Positions 24,080 to 36,459 of a stretch of 64,000 nucleotides of DNA are shown in pieces. Source of the DNA: Welwitschia mirabilis (Eukaryota; Gnetophyta; Gnetopsida; Welwitschiales). The stretch's first letter is position 1. Each line of letters begins with the position of its first letter. The position numbers were made by a program, and so were the translations under genes. The notes under the pieces were generated by a model. That model was not told the origin of the DNA and did no database searches. It was given only the letters and a program-made list of their open reading frames with translations. The stretch is from contig JBOZIK010000001.1 of assembly GCA_051453625.1 (NCBI GenBank), positions 158,222,798-158,286,797 of the forward strand. Reading direction: 5' to 3'.

Positions 24080-25292
24080 GGACATTTATATAGGTTTAGA
24101 TGCAACTTTAATAATTCTAAGAAACTAATAGGATGATCACTGAAGCATGTGATTCTTAGCATATTTGGAGGAATCTCAAGCTTATTTTGATGCTTCATAC
24201 TTTGAAGGAAGTGTTTACCATGCAGATGAATTTTTTTTTTTCTTTTTTTTTTGAGATAGAAGATGAAGAAGCCTGTTGTACCCTCTATTGTTTCACGACA
24301 AGTAGGAAAATAGCACTACTAAAATGGATGAAGTTTATAAAGTTGACTATATGGCTTGAAGTTGATGGACCACCTTTTAACATGAACTGACATCCCCATG
24401 ATCATCTCCATGACAGTTAGGATGATATCTATTTTCTATGGATGAAAAGAATTATCTTTGTAATGGGGTCATGTGACCCATATGGGCTACTAGGATTTCT
24501 TTTATAACTTCTATGATTAAGCTTTTAGAACTTCATTGTAAAACTATAAACACCCTCCCTTTTCTTCATTTCATTTTCCATCTTTTGTACCCGATGTTCT
24601 TGTGGTAGAAGAGTAAAGGATAAAAGGTCCATCTTGTAGCTATAGAAAGAAGTTTACCTTGGTATTAGGCTGAGTATCCTCCATTGAGGTGCCACAACTT
24701 TGTTATAAGTAAATGTAAAAGTTTCACAATCAATTTAATTACTCTTTCACTACAATTGTGTTTATGTCCCTTAGATTTTAAGTTAATTATACTTTAGTGA
24801 TAATTATATAATATATTTAAACCATAAGAGTAACCTTTGTCAAGGTTGATCTTATTAGTGTAATTTGCATTGCTATTTCATTCCAATTCCATATTGCATT
24901 ATCCATGTTCTATTTGTTAATTCTTGTAGTTTATGTTGGCTAGGAACAATCAATAGAACTCTTCCTAGTTGATCTAAGTTACATATAAATCATTTTTGTG
25001 ATAGGAGGATTAGAGTCCAATCATAATTCATCTCATTTCCATTTTCATTCCTTGCATTTCACCTTTATTCATCATTGCATTGTATTTTCATATTTGTTTA
25101 CTTTTATTTACTGAAATAGAAAAGATTAAAAATAATTTGTGAAATTAATTCTCTAACTTCTAGCCTAGTATCTTTAACAGATTATAATAATCAAGTTAAC
25201 TCCTATATATACTAGTATGTGTTTTATGTAATGATTGTGACTTATAGATTTTACGTAAAGGACTTAAGGAATGCATAATTTACATTAAAGCA
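24080..25292 (+). repeat. E1 right LTR, second copy (to the true end)
   Basis: Starts inside the LTR at GGACATTTATATAGG, corresponding to about 13590 of the left LTR, and runs to the CA end, followed by ACTCA. It lacks roughly the first 53 bases. TATA at 24545-24551. The target duplication shows this copy is the one that ended the original insertion. A T-rich insertion lies at about 24230-24251. Confidence 0.85.
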
Positions 25293-25297
25293 ACTCA
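25293..25297. repeat. Target-site duplication ACTCA (right)
   Basis: Exact copy of 13532-13536, at the outer edge of the right LTR. Confidence 0.8.
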
Positions 25298-26400
25298 AAA
25301 GGTGGGTAGATACCCCTCAGTTCTACAAATACATAGAATAATAGAATGTAGCCCTTACTTTACATCAAAAATGGTGTCTTTCCTTTAAGCAGAGGTTATC
25401 TCCTTGACCTACTATTGAAGACTAGTAACTAGAGAGTGGGAATTTTTCTTGAAACCTAATTAATCTTCCCAACCTACTTAGAATCATCTCCTATATTTTT
25501 CTATGTTATTTTTCCATATGCATTAAATGGTAGATCATTCTAGTACTCTTACTTAGAAGGACATCCTTAGAATTATTAATTTTAATGGTTTTTTTAAGGC
25601 CTCTTGGATCCTGTGTCTATTTTTGTTAGGATGCAATACTAGGACCAATGTTCTATGTGCCTTGATAATATGATCATTATAGGCATCAAGTTTGAGTCCT
25701 AAAAGTACATAATGATATTTTCACTTTTTAATAAATTTAATTTTGTCCTATTCTGCTACTTCTTCTAATTCTAATAATTCTTTATCTATAAAATTTTTTA
25801 AAGTGGATTTTTTATTTTAACATTAGATTCTTTAGATATGAGTACCTTTTCCTTACTCTTCTTGGCTCTTTCTTCTTCATCATCATTAATGTTAATGAAT
25901 TTAGTTTCATCCTAAGTCTTTTTCTTATATGAGTCTTGGGATTTTGATCTGAGTGGCTTTAATACTATTGATCCACCTTAATATATTTATTTTGCTTTAA
26001 TTTTCCTTATGATTGCTTTTCTACCTATGGGAAATTCTTCTAAATTAGGAGATTTCCCCTCCCATCCTCTTACTAGTGCTCCTTCTCTACTAATATTCCT
26101 TGATTTGGCTGACTATGGCCTCCATGCTACTATTTTGTCATATTCTCTTGGATTAGGAAATTTCACTTCTCTTTCTCTTGTTAGTCTTTCTTCTCTATGA
26201 GAGTCACCCCTTTTCATCTTTATTGCATATATTTTTCTTTCCCCTTTAAATTTGGGGTCTTATTAATTTATTTCCTTTTTTTTACTGGTGTTGAGAGGTC
26301 TACCCCATTTGGGTAAAACTTCCTCTCTTTACCTACTTTCTGGATGGTCCCTCCTTATGTGGCCTTCTCAATCTTAGATTTTTTCATCATAGGAACTATA
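25298..26400 (-). pseudogene. L-minus 3' end and lysine-rich tail
   Basis: Read on the minus strand, 26400-25750 gives short lysine- and glutamate-rich pieces (for example KKSKIEKAT, KGKEKYMQ, KTHIRKRLRMKLNS) with many stops. The last 400 bases are non-coding. A GGGTATCTACCCACC-type sequence near 25320-25300 resembles the untranslated ends of plant LINEs. E1 interrupts it at 25297. Confidence 0.4.
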
Positions 26401-27600
26401 ATAATTTTTTGACTAAACTTAAGTTTTTATTTCTTAGGTTCCCTTTTAGCTTCTTAGTAAAGAGTAAAGGTAGGTTAAGAGTAAAGTTAGGTTAAGCTTT
26501 TTTTTTTAATGACTAATAGAAAGCTAAAATATAATCCTTTTAGATTTGCATGATTTCCATCTTGAATGAGGTATTTATTAATGAATTCAATGGCTACATT
26601 TCATGGCCACCTGAGCTTAGTTTTCTTTTTGTATTTCTTTTATGCTCAGGGCATCTTTCATTTAAAAAATATGTCTGCATCAATTAGTCCCATGAATGGC
26701 AATAAAATCAAGCCTCATTTCTCCATCAATTTGGCTATGTATGCTACCATTCTAGTAGTTACTTGATGTTTGCATCTTCTTATTACTATTTTCCATTTTA
26801 CTAATGCTTATATCCTTTTAAAGATTAGATTTCCATGAAACTCTAAAAAACTCCTATTCTAGATCCTATATTTTTACCATAAATCCTCATTCCCTCTATA
26901 TTTTTCTTTATTCAATGGCTCATATTATTGGTTCTGCCTAATTTTATTAGACTTCTAGATTTTAATACCTTATTTTCTATGGTTCTAAAAATATATTCTA
27001 TGCTTTGAATTTCATATAAAAAATTTCTTGTATTTTGTGTAAGCAAAAGAAACATGAGAGTAACATCATGATACTAGGTGTATTTAGAATGTTCTTCCAA
27101 GTAGCTTTAGGGGCCTATCTTATTCACACCACTAGCACAATAGGGCACTTTTAAAATTAGTTTTTGATAATTTCCTACTTCTCATAGGCCTTACATTTCA
27201 TTCTAACTTTATATCGAATTTGCCACGAACTCACTACACTCTATGTCTTATCTCCTATAATTAATCATTTAAGCATTTCACACTTGTCTGTTATGCATTT
27301 TACATGTCCTCTAGGAGTTTGTTCAGTTCATACTTCTTAATTAGTAATTTTTTTACCATTAATTTGCTTCTTATCTGACATTCCTTTATCAACCCTTTCC
27401 CCATTGTAAGGCCTTCCTCTTTTATTATATTCTCTAATTAATATATATCTCTATCTATATCCTTGTTTTTTGGTTAGAAAAAAATTCCCCTTCTCTTATA
27501 ATATTTTACCTTAAGATTAACTTTTTTATTTAGAAAGTCCTTAACCAAGATTATCTCTTGTATTTTATTAGGCATTTATTTACTAGCACTCAGAAACACT
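26401..27600 (-). pseudogene. L-minus ORF2 C-terminal region
   Basis: Minus-strand remains beyond the RT. A segment at about 26600-26500 reads VAIEFINKYLIQDGNHANLK, then GLYFSFLL. It matches TVEFVEKFFI-stop-DQNHCKLKDLHFIFLL at about 46310-46400 in the plus-strand LINE, in the same position after the RT. The function of this block is unknown to me. A basic Cys-containing stretch between RT and block may be the remains of the usual LINE zinc motif, but I cannot see its cysteines clearly here. Confidence 0.5.
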
Positions 27601-29020
27601 AGAATGAAATGTTGCCCTTATCTATCTCCTACTTAGTTAGTTATTCTAGATGTTTTCTTCCTATACATAATGCTTGTTGGAAGGATGAATCACTACACTC
27701 GTCCTTCCATCTCTTCTATTTATGATTAAAATTTTTTTTCATGGGTATAAACCCTTTACTTCTTTTTTTTATAATGTTTACTTTAGCTAATAATTTACAA
27801 TCCTTTATGTCCTGTAGTCCCCATCCTTCAAATTTTACTAGTTTTACAATTTTTTTATGCCATAGTATGGATTTTTATTTCTTCTCTCTCTCTTTTTTAC
27901 ATGAAGTTTTGAATTAATCTATTGATGGTTTCCTAAGTTTTCTCTAGTAACACTCTTGTTAAGGCATTATACCCTGTAATATTTATCATCATAGTATTTG
28001 CTAGGATGATGTTTGTTTTACTCAAGAGAAAAATAACATCCCCAAGGATGTTGAAATCATCCATTTGAAAAGTGAAATCCCTAGGTAGATTTATCTTTCA
28101 TATCCTACCTATACCTTCATTGTTCTAATGATTACCCTCTAAATGCTCTTCCAAGAAAGTATGCTTTGCTCTTTTACCAACTTTTCTTTAATCTAGATTC
28201 CCTTCTAAAATCTTATAGTCCCCTATTTATAGCTCTAACTTGATGAATATTTGCTTTTAATAATATAATTGAATCATTTATAAAGTGATTATAGGCTACC
28301 TGCATTTTGTAAATGGTTAATCCTTTTGTCGCTTCTCTTCTTATGGAGTTCTAGAAGGTACCTAATACAACTATGAATAGGTATGATGATAGAGTTTCCA
28401 TTATTATAGTTTACTTCCTATTCTAAAAGATCCATTCATTTTAATACTAAAATTATTCATTCTATAAATCTTCATGATTAGGTTAATGAGCTGAGGAGGG
28501 AAACTCTTCATTTTTAGTACATATTAAAAAAATATTATGAAATAATATCATAAACTTTTTGAATGTCTAGTTTTAACACACAAGCATTTTTTTTCCTTTT
28601 CCAATGGAATGAATAATTTCATGATTGAATATTACTTGATTAAGAATTCATTTATTCTTAAGAAATCCTATTTAACTTGATATTACTACATCCTAAAGAT
28701 AAGGTCTTATTCTATTAATTATGACCTTATTGAAGAGACTGTATAGCACATTGCACAACTTGATGGATCTTTAACCATGAACATCTACTGCTTCCTATTT
28801 CTTTAGTATCATGATAACATGGGTATCATTCTATGGATGGGAAATGGACCTTAGTTTTATGGATTTTTCATAGGCCTTTTCTATTGACTCCTTTACTTTT
28901 TATCAAAATCTTTTGAAAAATTTCATCATCCACTTATTTGGATTTGGGCTCTTATTTAGTTTTATTTTTTTTAGAACCTTTCAAATCTTGTCTGGTTCTA
29001 ACATATGTAAGGGGTATTCT
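27601..29020 (-). pseudogene. L-minus reverse transcriptase, broken
   Basis: Minus-strand LINE RT. Near 28960-28900 it reads LKKIKLNK-SPNPNKWMMKFFK type remains (usual KAPGPDG...FFK). Near 28780-28700 an RSIKLCNVLYS segment matches RPISLxNxxYK, then NKVIINRIRPYL. At about 28590-28545, VLKLDIQKVYDIIS is motif A with its Asp kept. At about 28300-28230, HFINDSIILLKANIHQVRAI is motif C, where FADD has become FIND with the first Asp lost. Then GLQDF-type and KSKAYFLG remains follow. Order and spacing are those of L1-type LINE RTs. Confidence 0.82.
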
Positions 29021-29619
29021 CTCTACCAAGATTTAGCCTATACTGTTGATGTTTCTATATTCCCTTTCACTATCCATTTCTCTTTGTAGCTTTCAATAAA
29101 AGATTTTTAGCTCTTAGTTTACTTTTACATTTAATTATTCTAAATTGCTATCTTTATCATATTACTTTGTCTTATTTGTGTAATCACTTAAAAGAAGAAT
29201 TTAGTATGCTTATCATTTTCTCTTAACTAATTTATGTTTGAGCATTACTTCTAATATTTATTCCTTTTTTTTCCCTAATCTAGTGTATCTTCTATAACTT
29301 TCTCCATTTCTTTTTATGTAGATCATCACTCTTTCATTTTCTTACTTGAATCTCCCTAATCTCTTATTTCATTTCTTTCTTTCTTTGAATTTTTTTTCCT
29401 TTTTTTTTCCCTCAACATTTTTAACCATCTTTTTAGTCTTTGTAGGATTTCTTTTAATGGTTATATACATTTGAAGCTACTTATTTATTAATATTTTTAT
29501 GAATTATTTCACTTCTTCCCCTTCTAACTAGAAATTCTTAAACATGAAGTGGAAATTTCTTGATTTTTCTCTATTTGGAAGAAGAACAATGGGTTTATGG
29601 TCTGAGTACTATCTTTATT

Positions 29620-30245
29620 CCCCTTCCAATGTGTAAATATTCTCTCTTAATAGATCTGTTGAGACCATTACTTAGTCTATTCTTGATTAGATCTAATTTT
29701 TGCCTTTTCTTTGTTAAACCAAGTAAATTAGGCCTTATGAAGATGGATATATATCAAATCTAAAGTCACCATTAGTTTTTTCAGCTTCATCACCCTTGTA
29801 ATTAATTAATTCCCTTCCCCTTGCTTTTTCCATTTAAACAAGGTTTGGTTAAAGGTCCCTATGGTTATGTCCTTTTTATTCCCTAATCTTAGTTGAAGCC
29901 TTTCCCATATTTTATATTTTTCCATCTTGTTTTATAGGTTGTACATACTATCTAGATACCAATCTTTTATTAAGATGGCATGATATCATTTGTTCATCTA
30001 TATTTTATTATGCTCTATGTCCTTTTTTGTCATCATCAAATGTCCCCTTGTTATACTACACTTTAGCATCCATTCTATATTCTAGCTTCTAATTAATTTA
30101 TTAAATATCACTTTATTTTTTATTTTAGACTCTTGAAGACACACTACTTCTACTCTTTAGTCATGATAAGTTTTTTTAAGGATTTTATTTTTGGGGCTGC
30201 CTTCATACTTTTTATATTTTAACTTAATATATTTAGCTATTTTTC
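29620..30245 (-). pseudogene. L-minus AP-type endonuclease, broken
   Basis: The endonuclease that nicks target DNA to start LINE copying. Minus-strand remains start with LNILS-x-NIKSM near 30235, matching the (K/M)-x-L-S-W-N-(V/I)-R-G start of plant LINE endonucleases, with Trp lost to a stop. VEVVCLQESKIKNK near 30140 matches the catalytic ...LQE(T/S)K motif with its Glu kept. GTFNQT near 29860 corresponds to GDFN with the Asp changed. FTWFNKEKAKI-type and a degraded SRIDR-like remnant near 29720-29640 fit the C-terminal TWSN...SRLDR motif. Confidence 0.72.
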
Positions 30246-31650
30246 ATTTTTGGAGTCCTAGTTGACATTTTAAATAGGCTCTTCTAAGACTCATTTGCTA
30301 TGTTTTTCAATGCCTCTCTCTCTCCTTTAGATTTGTTATTATTTCCTCCTAAAATTTAATTTTTGTTCTGTGTTATCTATATCACTACTAATGTTGAATA
30401 CCAATTTGTGCTATGTTTCTTATTATTTTTTTTCATATTCTAGTTTTGTTTTCTCTATGGGATTTTCCCTTGATTCTTTTTCTTCCTTTAGTTTAGTTTT
30501 TATTTTTTAGGGTAAAAATCCTCTTACTCTTTTCCTTTTATTTTTAGCTGGTCTTTTTGCTCTTACATTTCTTTAGTTGTACAACGATGTCTATCTTTCT
30601 TCATCTAATCACCATTTAAAACCCCTCCTTATCCTTTCTCATCTTGCATATTTACTGATTATGTTTATATTTTTTGTAATTATCTTATTGGACTATTTTA
30701 CATTTTTATATCACATGACATTTTCTCCCATATTTTCCATAAATAACATTTTTTAACTTTAGGTAGAATCTCTTTTAATGTGATATTACCTTACAATGGG
30801 AATAGTGAATAGATAAATCTTCATATTCCACCTCTACTTCCTTAGTTATAAAGCTATGTAACATCTTAAACTTTCTTAACATTTTAATTGTCTCCACATC
30901 TATCCATGCAAAAAACCTAATTGATACCATTCATGTTTCACTTACTATCACTGGGTCTAATTTTATAATTTCTCTAAACTATGATGCTAGTGCCTTTAAA
31001 AATTCTTGGTTTCATATAGCAAGGCTTATTCCTCTAAGCCTGACCCATACATAAAGTTTCTGAAATATCTTATGAAGTTTTCCCTAGGCCTCTAATGGGT
31101 GAAGGAAGTCCCCTTACTTCAAAAAACTAGGGCTTCCTTAGCATTATGCTATTTTGATTCTTTTTTAATGCAAACTTAAATAAAATAACCCCATAGATAA
31201 CATTGTGATTTAGGTTAATTTCGCCATCATCCATTTTAGGGTGATTCATTTATTAATTCTTTTCATATTAATCCATGGTCTAGTTAACATAAAACATCTA
31301 ATTAATCTATAGGTAAAATAATCCTTTACTTCCATATAGTTCTCTAGATCTTTCCTTCTTTTAAATAAATCATTTTTCTTAAAAAAATTAATTACTAAAA
31401 GGGTTATTAGTGAAAAACTTACTTAGAATCCATCTCGCACATTCCTAGCCCTACTATTCTTACTCTGGCGTTCTTTCCTTCTAGAATACTATCCCTTTAT
31501 GATTCTATCCTCCTTCACCTCCTTTTTAGCTATTGTTCTAGAACTTAAACATCTAAAGATGTCCCTACCTTTACTCCTTCTTTGGGATCTGACCTCCCTT
31601 ATTTTGCTCACATCTCCTCCCTAGTGCTATACATCAAGATTAAAAACCAC
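30246..31650 (-). pseudogene. L-minus ORF1 (RNA-binding protein), broken
   Basis: Plant LINE ORF1 of the DUF4283 plus zinc-knuckle type, which coats LINE RNA. Minus-strand reading from about 31060 gives KLYVWVRLRGISLAI, EFLKALAS, FREIIKLDPVIVS, SIRFFAWIDVETIKMLRKFK, ITKEVEVEYEDLSIHYSHCK and VISH. These follow the DUF4283 pattern W(V/I)RL..LP, I..(I/L)G, L.LD..T, (A/S)R..V.ID, V.YE.LP..C..C...GH. Further N-terminal pieces (KRRKDLENYMEVKDYFTY) lie at about 31350-31300. The end near 30540-30400 is very basic. Stops break it into short frames. Confidence 0.7.
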
Positions 31651-34001
31651 TTTGCTTACCACTAATTTTGTACTTTACATACTACTAACATTGTGAAGTT
31701 AAAAATTCATACTAGCTATTTTGAATCTTTTTTATTTTTTCATTCTTAATTAAAAATAATTAATTAATATAAAATTCATAATTAATCAAGATTAAGTCAT
31801 ATTTGAAGAGAAATCCTAATAGTAGAGCAATTCTCCTATGTAACTGTGATTCTAATTTTTATTCTCAAAAACAATTTTTTAAAAAAATATTAAGTTATTA
31901 GTATATAATAATTAAAAAAATACATAAGTAATAAAAAAATACTTAGAAAAATGTAATGGAAAATGCATATGAAAATGTTCAAAGTAATGTGACATAAAGA
32001 AAGATGATAAGAATTACTATGTGAAAAGAGTAAAAGAAAAGGTATGTAAAAAAGATAGTAATGAAAAGAATTTTTTTAAAAAAGAATAAGGCATTAAAAG
32101 TTATGTTCTCTTAAAGTTTTAATATCTTCAAACTTTCAAAATTGTATGAAAAAATATAAGTGATGTTTTATGAAAGATTACTATTTTTAGAGTTTCATTA
32201 ATAATAAAAATTTTAGAGCCTAAATATCCTCCTATAACAACTCATATAAATTCTCCCTCACTCCCATTTACATAAACAACAAGAAGAGGAAATTCCAAGG
32301 TGAAAATCAAGGAAGATCTTATATAAGGTTATTTTATATGACTTTGTTAAAAAATGCCTATGTTATTTAGTAAATGATCTCCTTATCTTACGAAGGATGA
32401 TATTTATTATATTAGTATAACATTATTATTAATCTAAAATCATTATAATAATTATTTTTAACTTTACATTTTTATAAGTTGAGGACATCATGATGTTATG
32501 TTGATATTGAATGACCATGTTAATGGATGGATGAAGCTCCCAACTAGGAATAATGCAAAAAAAGTATAAATTGGTATTATAGTGGGCTACACATCATCAT
32601 CGAGCATATTTTTGCTAAAAATATAGGGATGCATTTTTATATACATAAGTGCTATTAGAAAAGGTATCATTAACCCAACATAGTTTGAGCATTATCAAAG
32701 TTGACATACTCTCTAGTATACATACAAATAACGCAATATGTTATTATCCATTATATAAAAGACCTAGGTGATGTATTCTTCTTTATTTAATAATTTTTAA
32801 GTTATCTTAAAACATTATGTTTATTTCTTTTAGTTTTATATTTATAGTAAAGTTATCACATAAGGGGTTTAGACTTGTTCGTAGTTGGAATTTCATCAAA
32901 AGCTAATGTTCATCATTGGCCTATGTGGTTTTATTAATGGGATGAACTCCTACAGGATATACAATGTGTAACAAATAGATATATTAACTTTGATATAGTT
33001 TCACTAATAATTATATCGAGGATATTTATCATGATAATAGCATGTACTTTTAAACATGGCATTTAGAGCATAACCAATGGAGATTTATGATGAGATTCCT
33101 CCAAGCAAGGTTTATGATGTGATTTGTCATTCTAATCTTATGCAAAAACTCTTTCTTACATCATGGCTTTTATAGTTCCAAAATGAATGCCATAGGTTAT
33201 TTGCATTGCGTGTCTATTTATTGGATTATTTTGTTTTATTTGTTTATGATTTATTACTATATTTATATTCATCCTTCAATCCTAAGGTAAGGCTTTGTTG
33301 GAGTGTGATGTGATTAATACTAATTTCATATAGTGAACTCAAAGTCTCTAGAGAAAGCTCCATACCATGCTATTATGCAATGTTAAAAATATAATTAGTA
33401 TTCTTACATCACTTATCCTTTAAGTATAACATTATGAGCATTTTCTTATAATAATTGTAATTCCTAGTGATAAAGTTTATGAAAAATTCATAGGTAAAAT
33501 TTTATGTGTAATCCGAATGTGTATTTTATTATTTTGTTTAATTGTTAATTTTAGTTAACATAAAACGAATATTAAAGCTATTTCTTTATATTTTTAATTA
33601 TTATAATAGATTACTAAATTAATAATTATATAGTACATACAATGTAATTAGTATGAGTACGTAGCATGACTTGATCAATACCTCATTTACTAAGTATTCA
33701 ATAATGTCCTTTCTTAGAATGATGCTTCTCTAAGAGTTAGACACTATTCTTTTAATCAAATGATATCTCTATTAATAATTTGATAAACTTTTAAATATAT
33801 ATAAGGGTTTAATTAAGTTGTCCATTATATGATACAGGAAGTAAGACTTTGTTACAATATTTTAATTTATAATAGTTATCATTACTGGTATTATTTTTAA
33901 ATTTTAAGAATGTTTTAAGTCATTGTTAAGTTCACTTGATTCTTCTACATATAGAAAATTAAATTTATATGGTATAACCCCCATAAAAATATCTTTCCAT
34001 G
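31651..34001. other. AT-rich DNA between the LINE and E2, no gene seen
   Basis: Very A/T-rich on both strands with no coding motif, terminal repeat or RNA gene recognised. The 5' end of the minus-strand LINE lies somewhere near its left border. Confidence 0.4.
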
Positions 34002-34026
34002 TGAAATACATATATAATGTTTTAAG

Positions 34027-34051
34027 TGTGTATATATATACATATATATAT
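34027..34051. repeat. (TA)n-type microsatellite
   Basis: Imperfect TGTGTATATATATACATATATATAT stretch. Confidence 0.8.
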
Positions 34052-34084
34052 CATTAGTTTATAAGTGTTTGTTCAAACATTTTT

Positions 34085-34100
34085 GTCTGTGTGTGTGTGT
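34085..34100. repeat. (TG)n microsatellite
   Basis: Eight TG/GT units after TTTTTGTC. Confidence 0.85.
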
Positions 34101-34632
34101 AACATAGGGAGCAAGACGCAACAAGTAGAAGTTAGATGTCTTTTGATTAAGGATTTTAGAATAGGAATCATAGAAGAAGTTAAACAAAAAAAAGGCCTTC
34201 TATGAGAAAAGATATTGGATGAAGGAAAGAGGTATGTATTTCTCTTGAGTGTTATTTTGTTATTTTTAAGTTCAAATAAAAGAAAACCCAAAGATGAAGT
34301 TTTTCTAGGAGGATGGAGTTTTTAAAGTTAGAGCATCTATGACATACTATTAAGAAATAGAATAGAGGTTGAAGTTTATCTTGCTAGGATGCTTTGTGTT
34401 AGCTAAGTTAAGACGTAGTATGAATACCACTTGATAATATTATGGACAAGAATTAGTTCTATGTAAGTTAAAGTGTTAGTAGAGAGCCTAACTCTTTTTC
34501 AATTTAAAAATAACAAGTATTTGAATAATATGCTCAAAGTTCCATAGGGTTTTAGGGTGAAGAGTTTAGATATGAATAAATGAATGTCAAGAGAGAACTT
34601 TGGTAAAATGTTTAGAAGACTTTCCGCCTAAA
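34101..34632 (+). other. Possible 5' part of the plus-strand LINE
   Basis: The plus-strand LINE body restarts immediately after E2 (42246) in the middle of ORF1, so its missing upstream part should lie here if E2 inserted into it. The stretch is A/G-rich like LINE coding strands, but I find no motif that proves ORF1. Confidence 0.3.
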
Positions 34633-35834
34633 TGATAACAGGTAAAAATTGACATTTAGAACAAGTATACATGGTCAATTTAGCTTAGGAAAATACATTA
34701 AATTATTTATTTTATCATTACATTATGTCTTTGATTCTTTTTAATATAATTTTTGGATTTATACACTTTCCTGTGACAATTTCAAGTAAAATGTATCTTT
34801 TTGGATAACATGTTAAAATTTGAAGCTCATTCAGCTAAGAATGTCCATGCTGTCATCCAAGTCATAGGCCCATAGGTGCTTTAGAGTAAAACATTTGAAG
34901 AGCTATGTTCTATAGTTGTTTTATCGAAGTAACTATTTTACATTTAAGGGGTTAATTAGTTCTAGCGTTAAACTTGATAACTTTTGCAACTATAAAAGTG
35001 TTAAATTTCTAATTAAAAACCCTTAAGTGTAAAACACTAATCTTAGAACTCTAACCCTATTTTCACCTAAGAAAAGGGTTAAGTGGCCTCCTTTAAAGAA
35101 CGCTTTTTGGTAAATCTTGGTTGGATAAAATAGTTAAAACCTATTAAAGTGTTAACTATCAACATAGTATTTTATGCCCCCTCTTTAGAAATAGACTAGC
35201 TTCAAGGATAGCTTCAAGGAGCCTATATCAATCTTAACTTCTTCATGTAATATAATGTAACTCCTATTTTTCATGAAATAATAGTTATTCATTCTTGATT
35301 TCAAGTTGTGATTAATCTTGTACTTTTAATTCTTGAGTAAGACTATATTGTTAAGATCTTTCATTACTGAGTAAGTTCCCTAAGCTTATCGTCAATTGTA
35401 GTTATTTCATTTAATGGATTTTTAGTATGTTAATTCCTACTTTCAATTCTTAGAAAAGGCTATTAAGGATTAAAATTATTAAGAAGTTCATCAACACTCA
35501 CGTTATGAATAAGATTATGTTACCATGGCTTAGGAGCTTATGACTTAATAATTTAAGCTTTGTTTCAAGAATTTATAGGATATTATGAAAGTGAAGATTT
35601 GTTATTAGATGATTCAAGCTAAACCTTTAGAGTTAGTGCATTTCTCTACTTCACCAATTAAGTTTATACTCATTACAATATTTCTTTTTGATTTTGTTTT
35701 AAATCATTTATGTTTAAAGAACTTTGTATTTCTTCTATTAGATCCTACTTAGATTTATCTAGGCAAAAAAAATGACATCGAGACTCTATTACAATGAGGG
35801 TCTTAGTTTATATAAATTGTTAAAGTTAAATACA
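34633..35834 (+). repeat. E2 left LTR
   Basis: Starts TGATAACAGGTAAAAATTGACA, matching TGATAACATGTAAAAATTGACA at 41055. It stays alignable to the end (for example GAAATAATAGTTATTCATTCTTGATTT near 35280 against 41700, and ATTTATCT...AAAATGACAT near the end). I take the end as TACA at 35834, ten bases before the primer site. Confidence 0.82.
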
Positions 35835-35844
35835 AATAGCTTTT

Positions 35845-35862
35845 TGGCACTTTTTTTAGAGA
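35845..35862 (+). promoter_or_regulatory. E2 primer-binding site, tRNA-Asp type
   Basis: TGGCACTTTTTTTAGAGA against TGGCGCCGTTGCCGGGGA: ten identical positions, six transitions, two transversions. The leading CTTTTTGGC is typical of Athila-type elements. Confidence 0.6.
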
Positions 35863-36459
35863 TAGTAACATGATAACTTCATAGAAGGATATAATTTTTA
35901 GTTTAGATTTTTAGGTTTTCATCACTTCCAATGGTTGCTACTAGTTCTTCTAGTGATACCTAAATTAATTCACTTTATTTTGAGTTTTTCTTTTATTTTC
36001 TATATTTTCTAGTGCTAGATACTATTTCATTTTTACTAATACTCAAACAAGTCCATTTTTCTAAGTTTTATTTAGTTCTTACTCTAATTTGAATACCATT
36101 TCTATATTAGATATTTTGTATTTGAACATTTAATGGATTTTATATAAGTTTTTAACCCCAAAGAAGAATTAAAAAACAAAGCATTAAAAACTAATAAAGA
36201 CTTATCCTTGTATCTTCATTTTTGTTTCTTAAATATTCATTTTAGGAGTTACATTCATTTTTTATTTTGTCTTAGTTTTTGCTGTTAAAAATTTTCAAGA
36301 TGAAAAAAAAATTAAGGGTTTTCCATATGTTCTATTTCATTTTATTCCACTATTATTTCATTTTATACCATTAATTTTTATTGGCATATTATACAAAACA
36401 TTTTATATGACTTTAAATGCAACATCAATTCTTTTTTAAGACATTTCACTTTAAAACAC
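35863..36459 (+). other. E2 leader, untranslated
   Basis: AT-rich leader that resembles 56787-57330 after the related LTR further right (both have TTTTCTAGTG and ...ATTAGATATTTTGT / CTGATATTTTGT landmarks). Confidence 0.5.

Larger units (their letters stand above)
13537..25292 (+). mobile_element. E1: Ty3/gypsy LTR retrotransposon, Athila/Tat group
   Basis: A nearly complete element of about 11.8 kb including gaps. In order it has a left LTR, a tRNA-Asp primer-binding site, a leader with hairpin repeats, gag, protease, RT, RNase H and integrase remains, a 2.2-kb untranslated stretch, a purine-rich tract and a right LTR, with a 5-bp ACTCA target duplication. The order RT, RNase H, integrase is that of Ty3/gypsy. 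The tRNA-Asp primer site, the gag type and the lack of a chromodomain point to the Athila/Tat group. All coding parts carry stops and frameshifts. The element is dead and probably heavily methylated in the past, since most changes are transitions. It inserted near the 3' end of a minus-strand LINE. Confidence 0.88.
25298..31650 (-). mobile_element. L-minus: L1-type LINE, minus strand
   Basis: A degenerate plant LINE read right to left: ORF1 (31600-30600), endonuclease (30245-29620), reverse transcriptase (29000-27600), a C-terminal region (27400-26400), a lysine-rich tail and a 3' end interrupted by E1. On the plus strand the region looks T/C-rich because the coding strand is A-rich. It belongs to the same family as the plus-strand LINE at 42246-47690: both have a VEVEYE motif in ORF1, the same RT signature and the same block after the RT. 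Stops and frameshifts are frequent. Confidence 0.75.
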
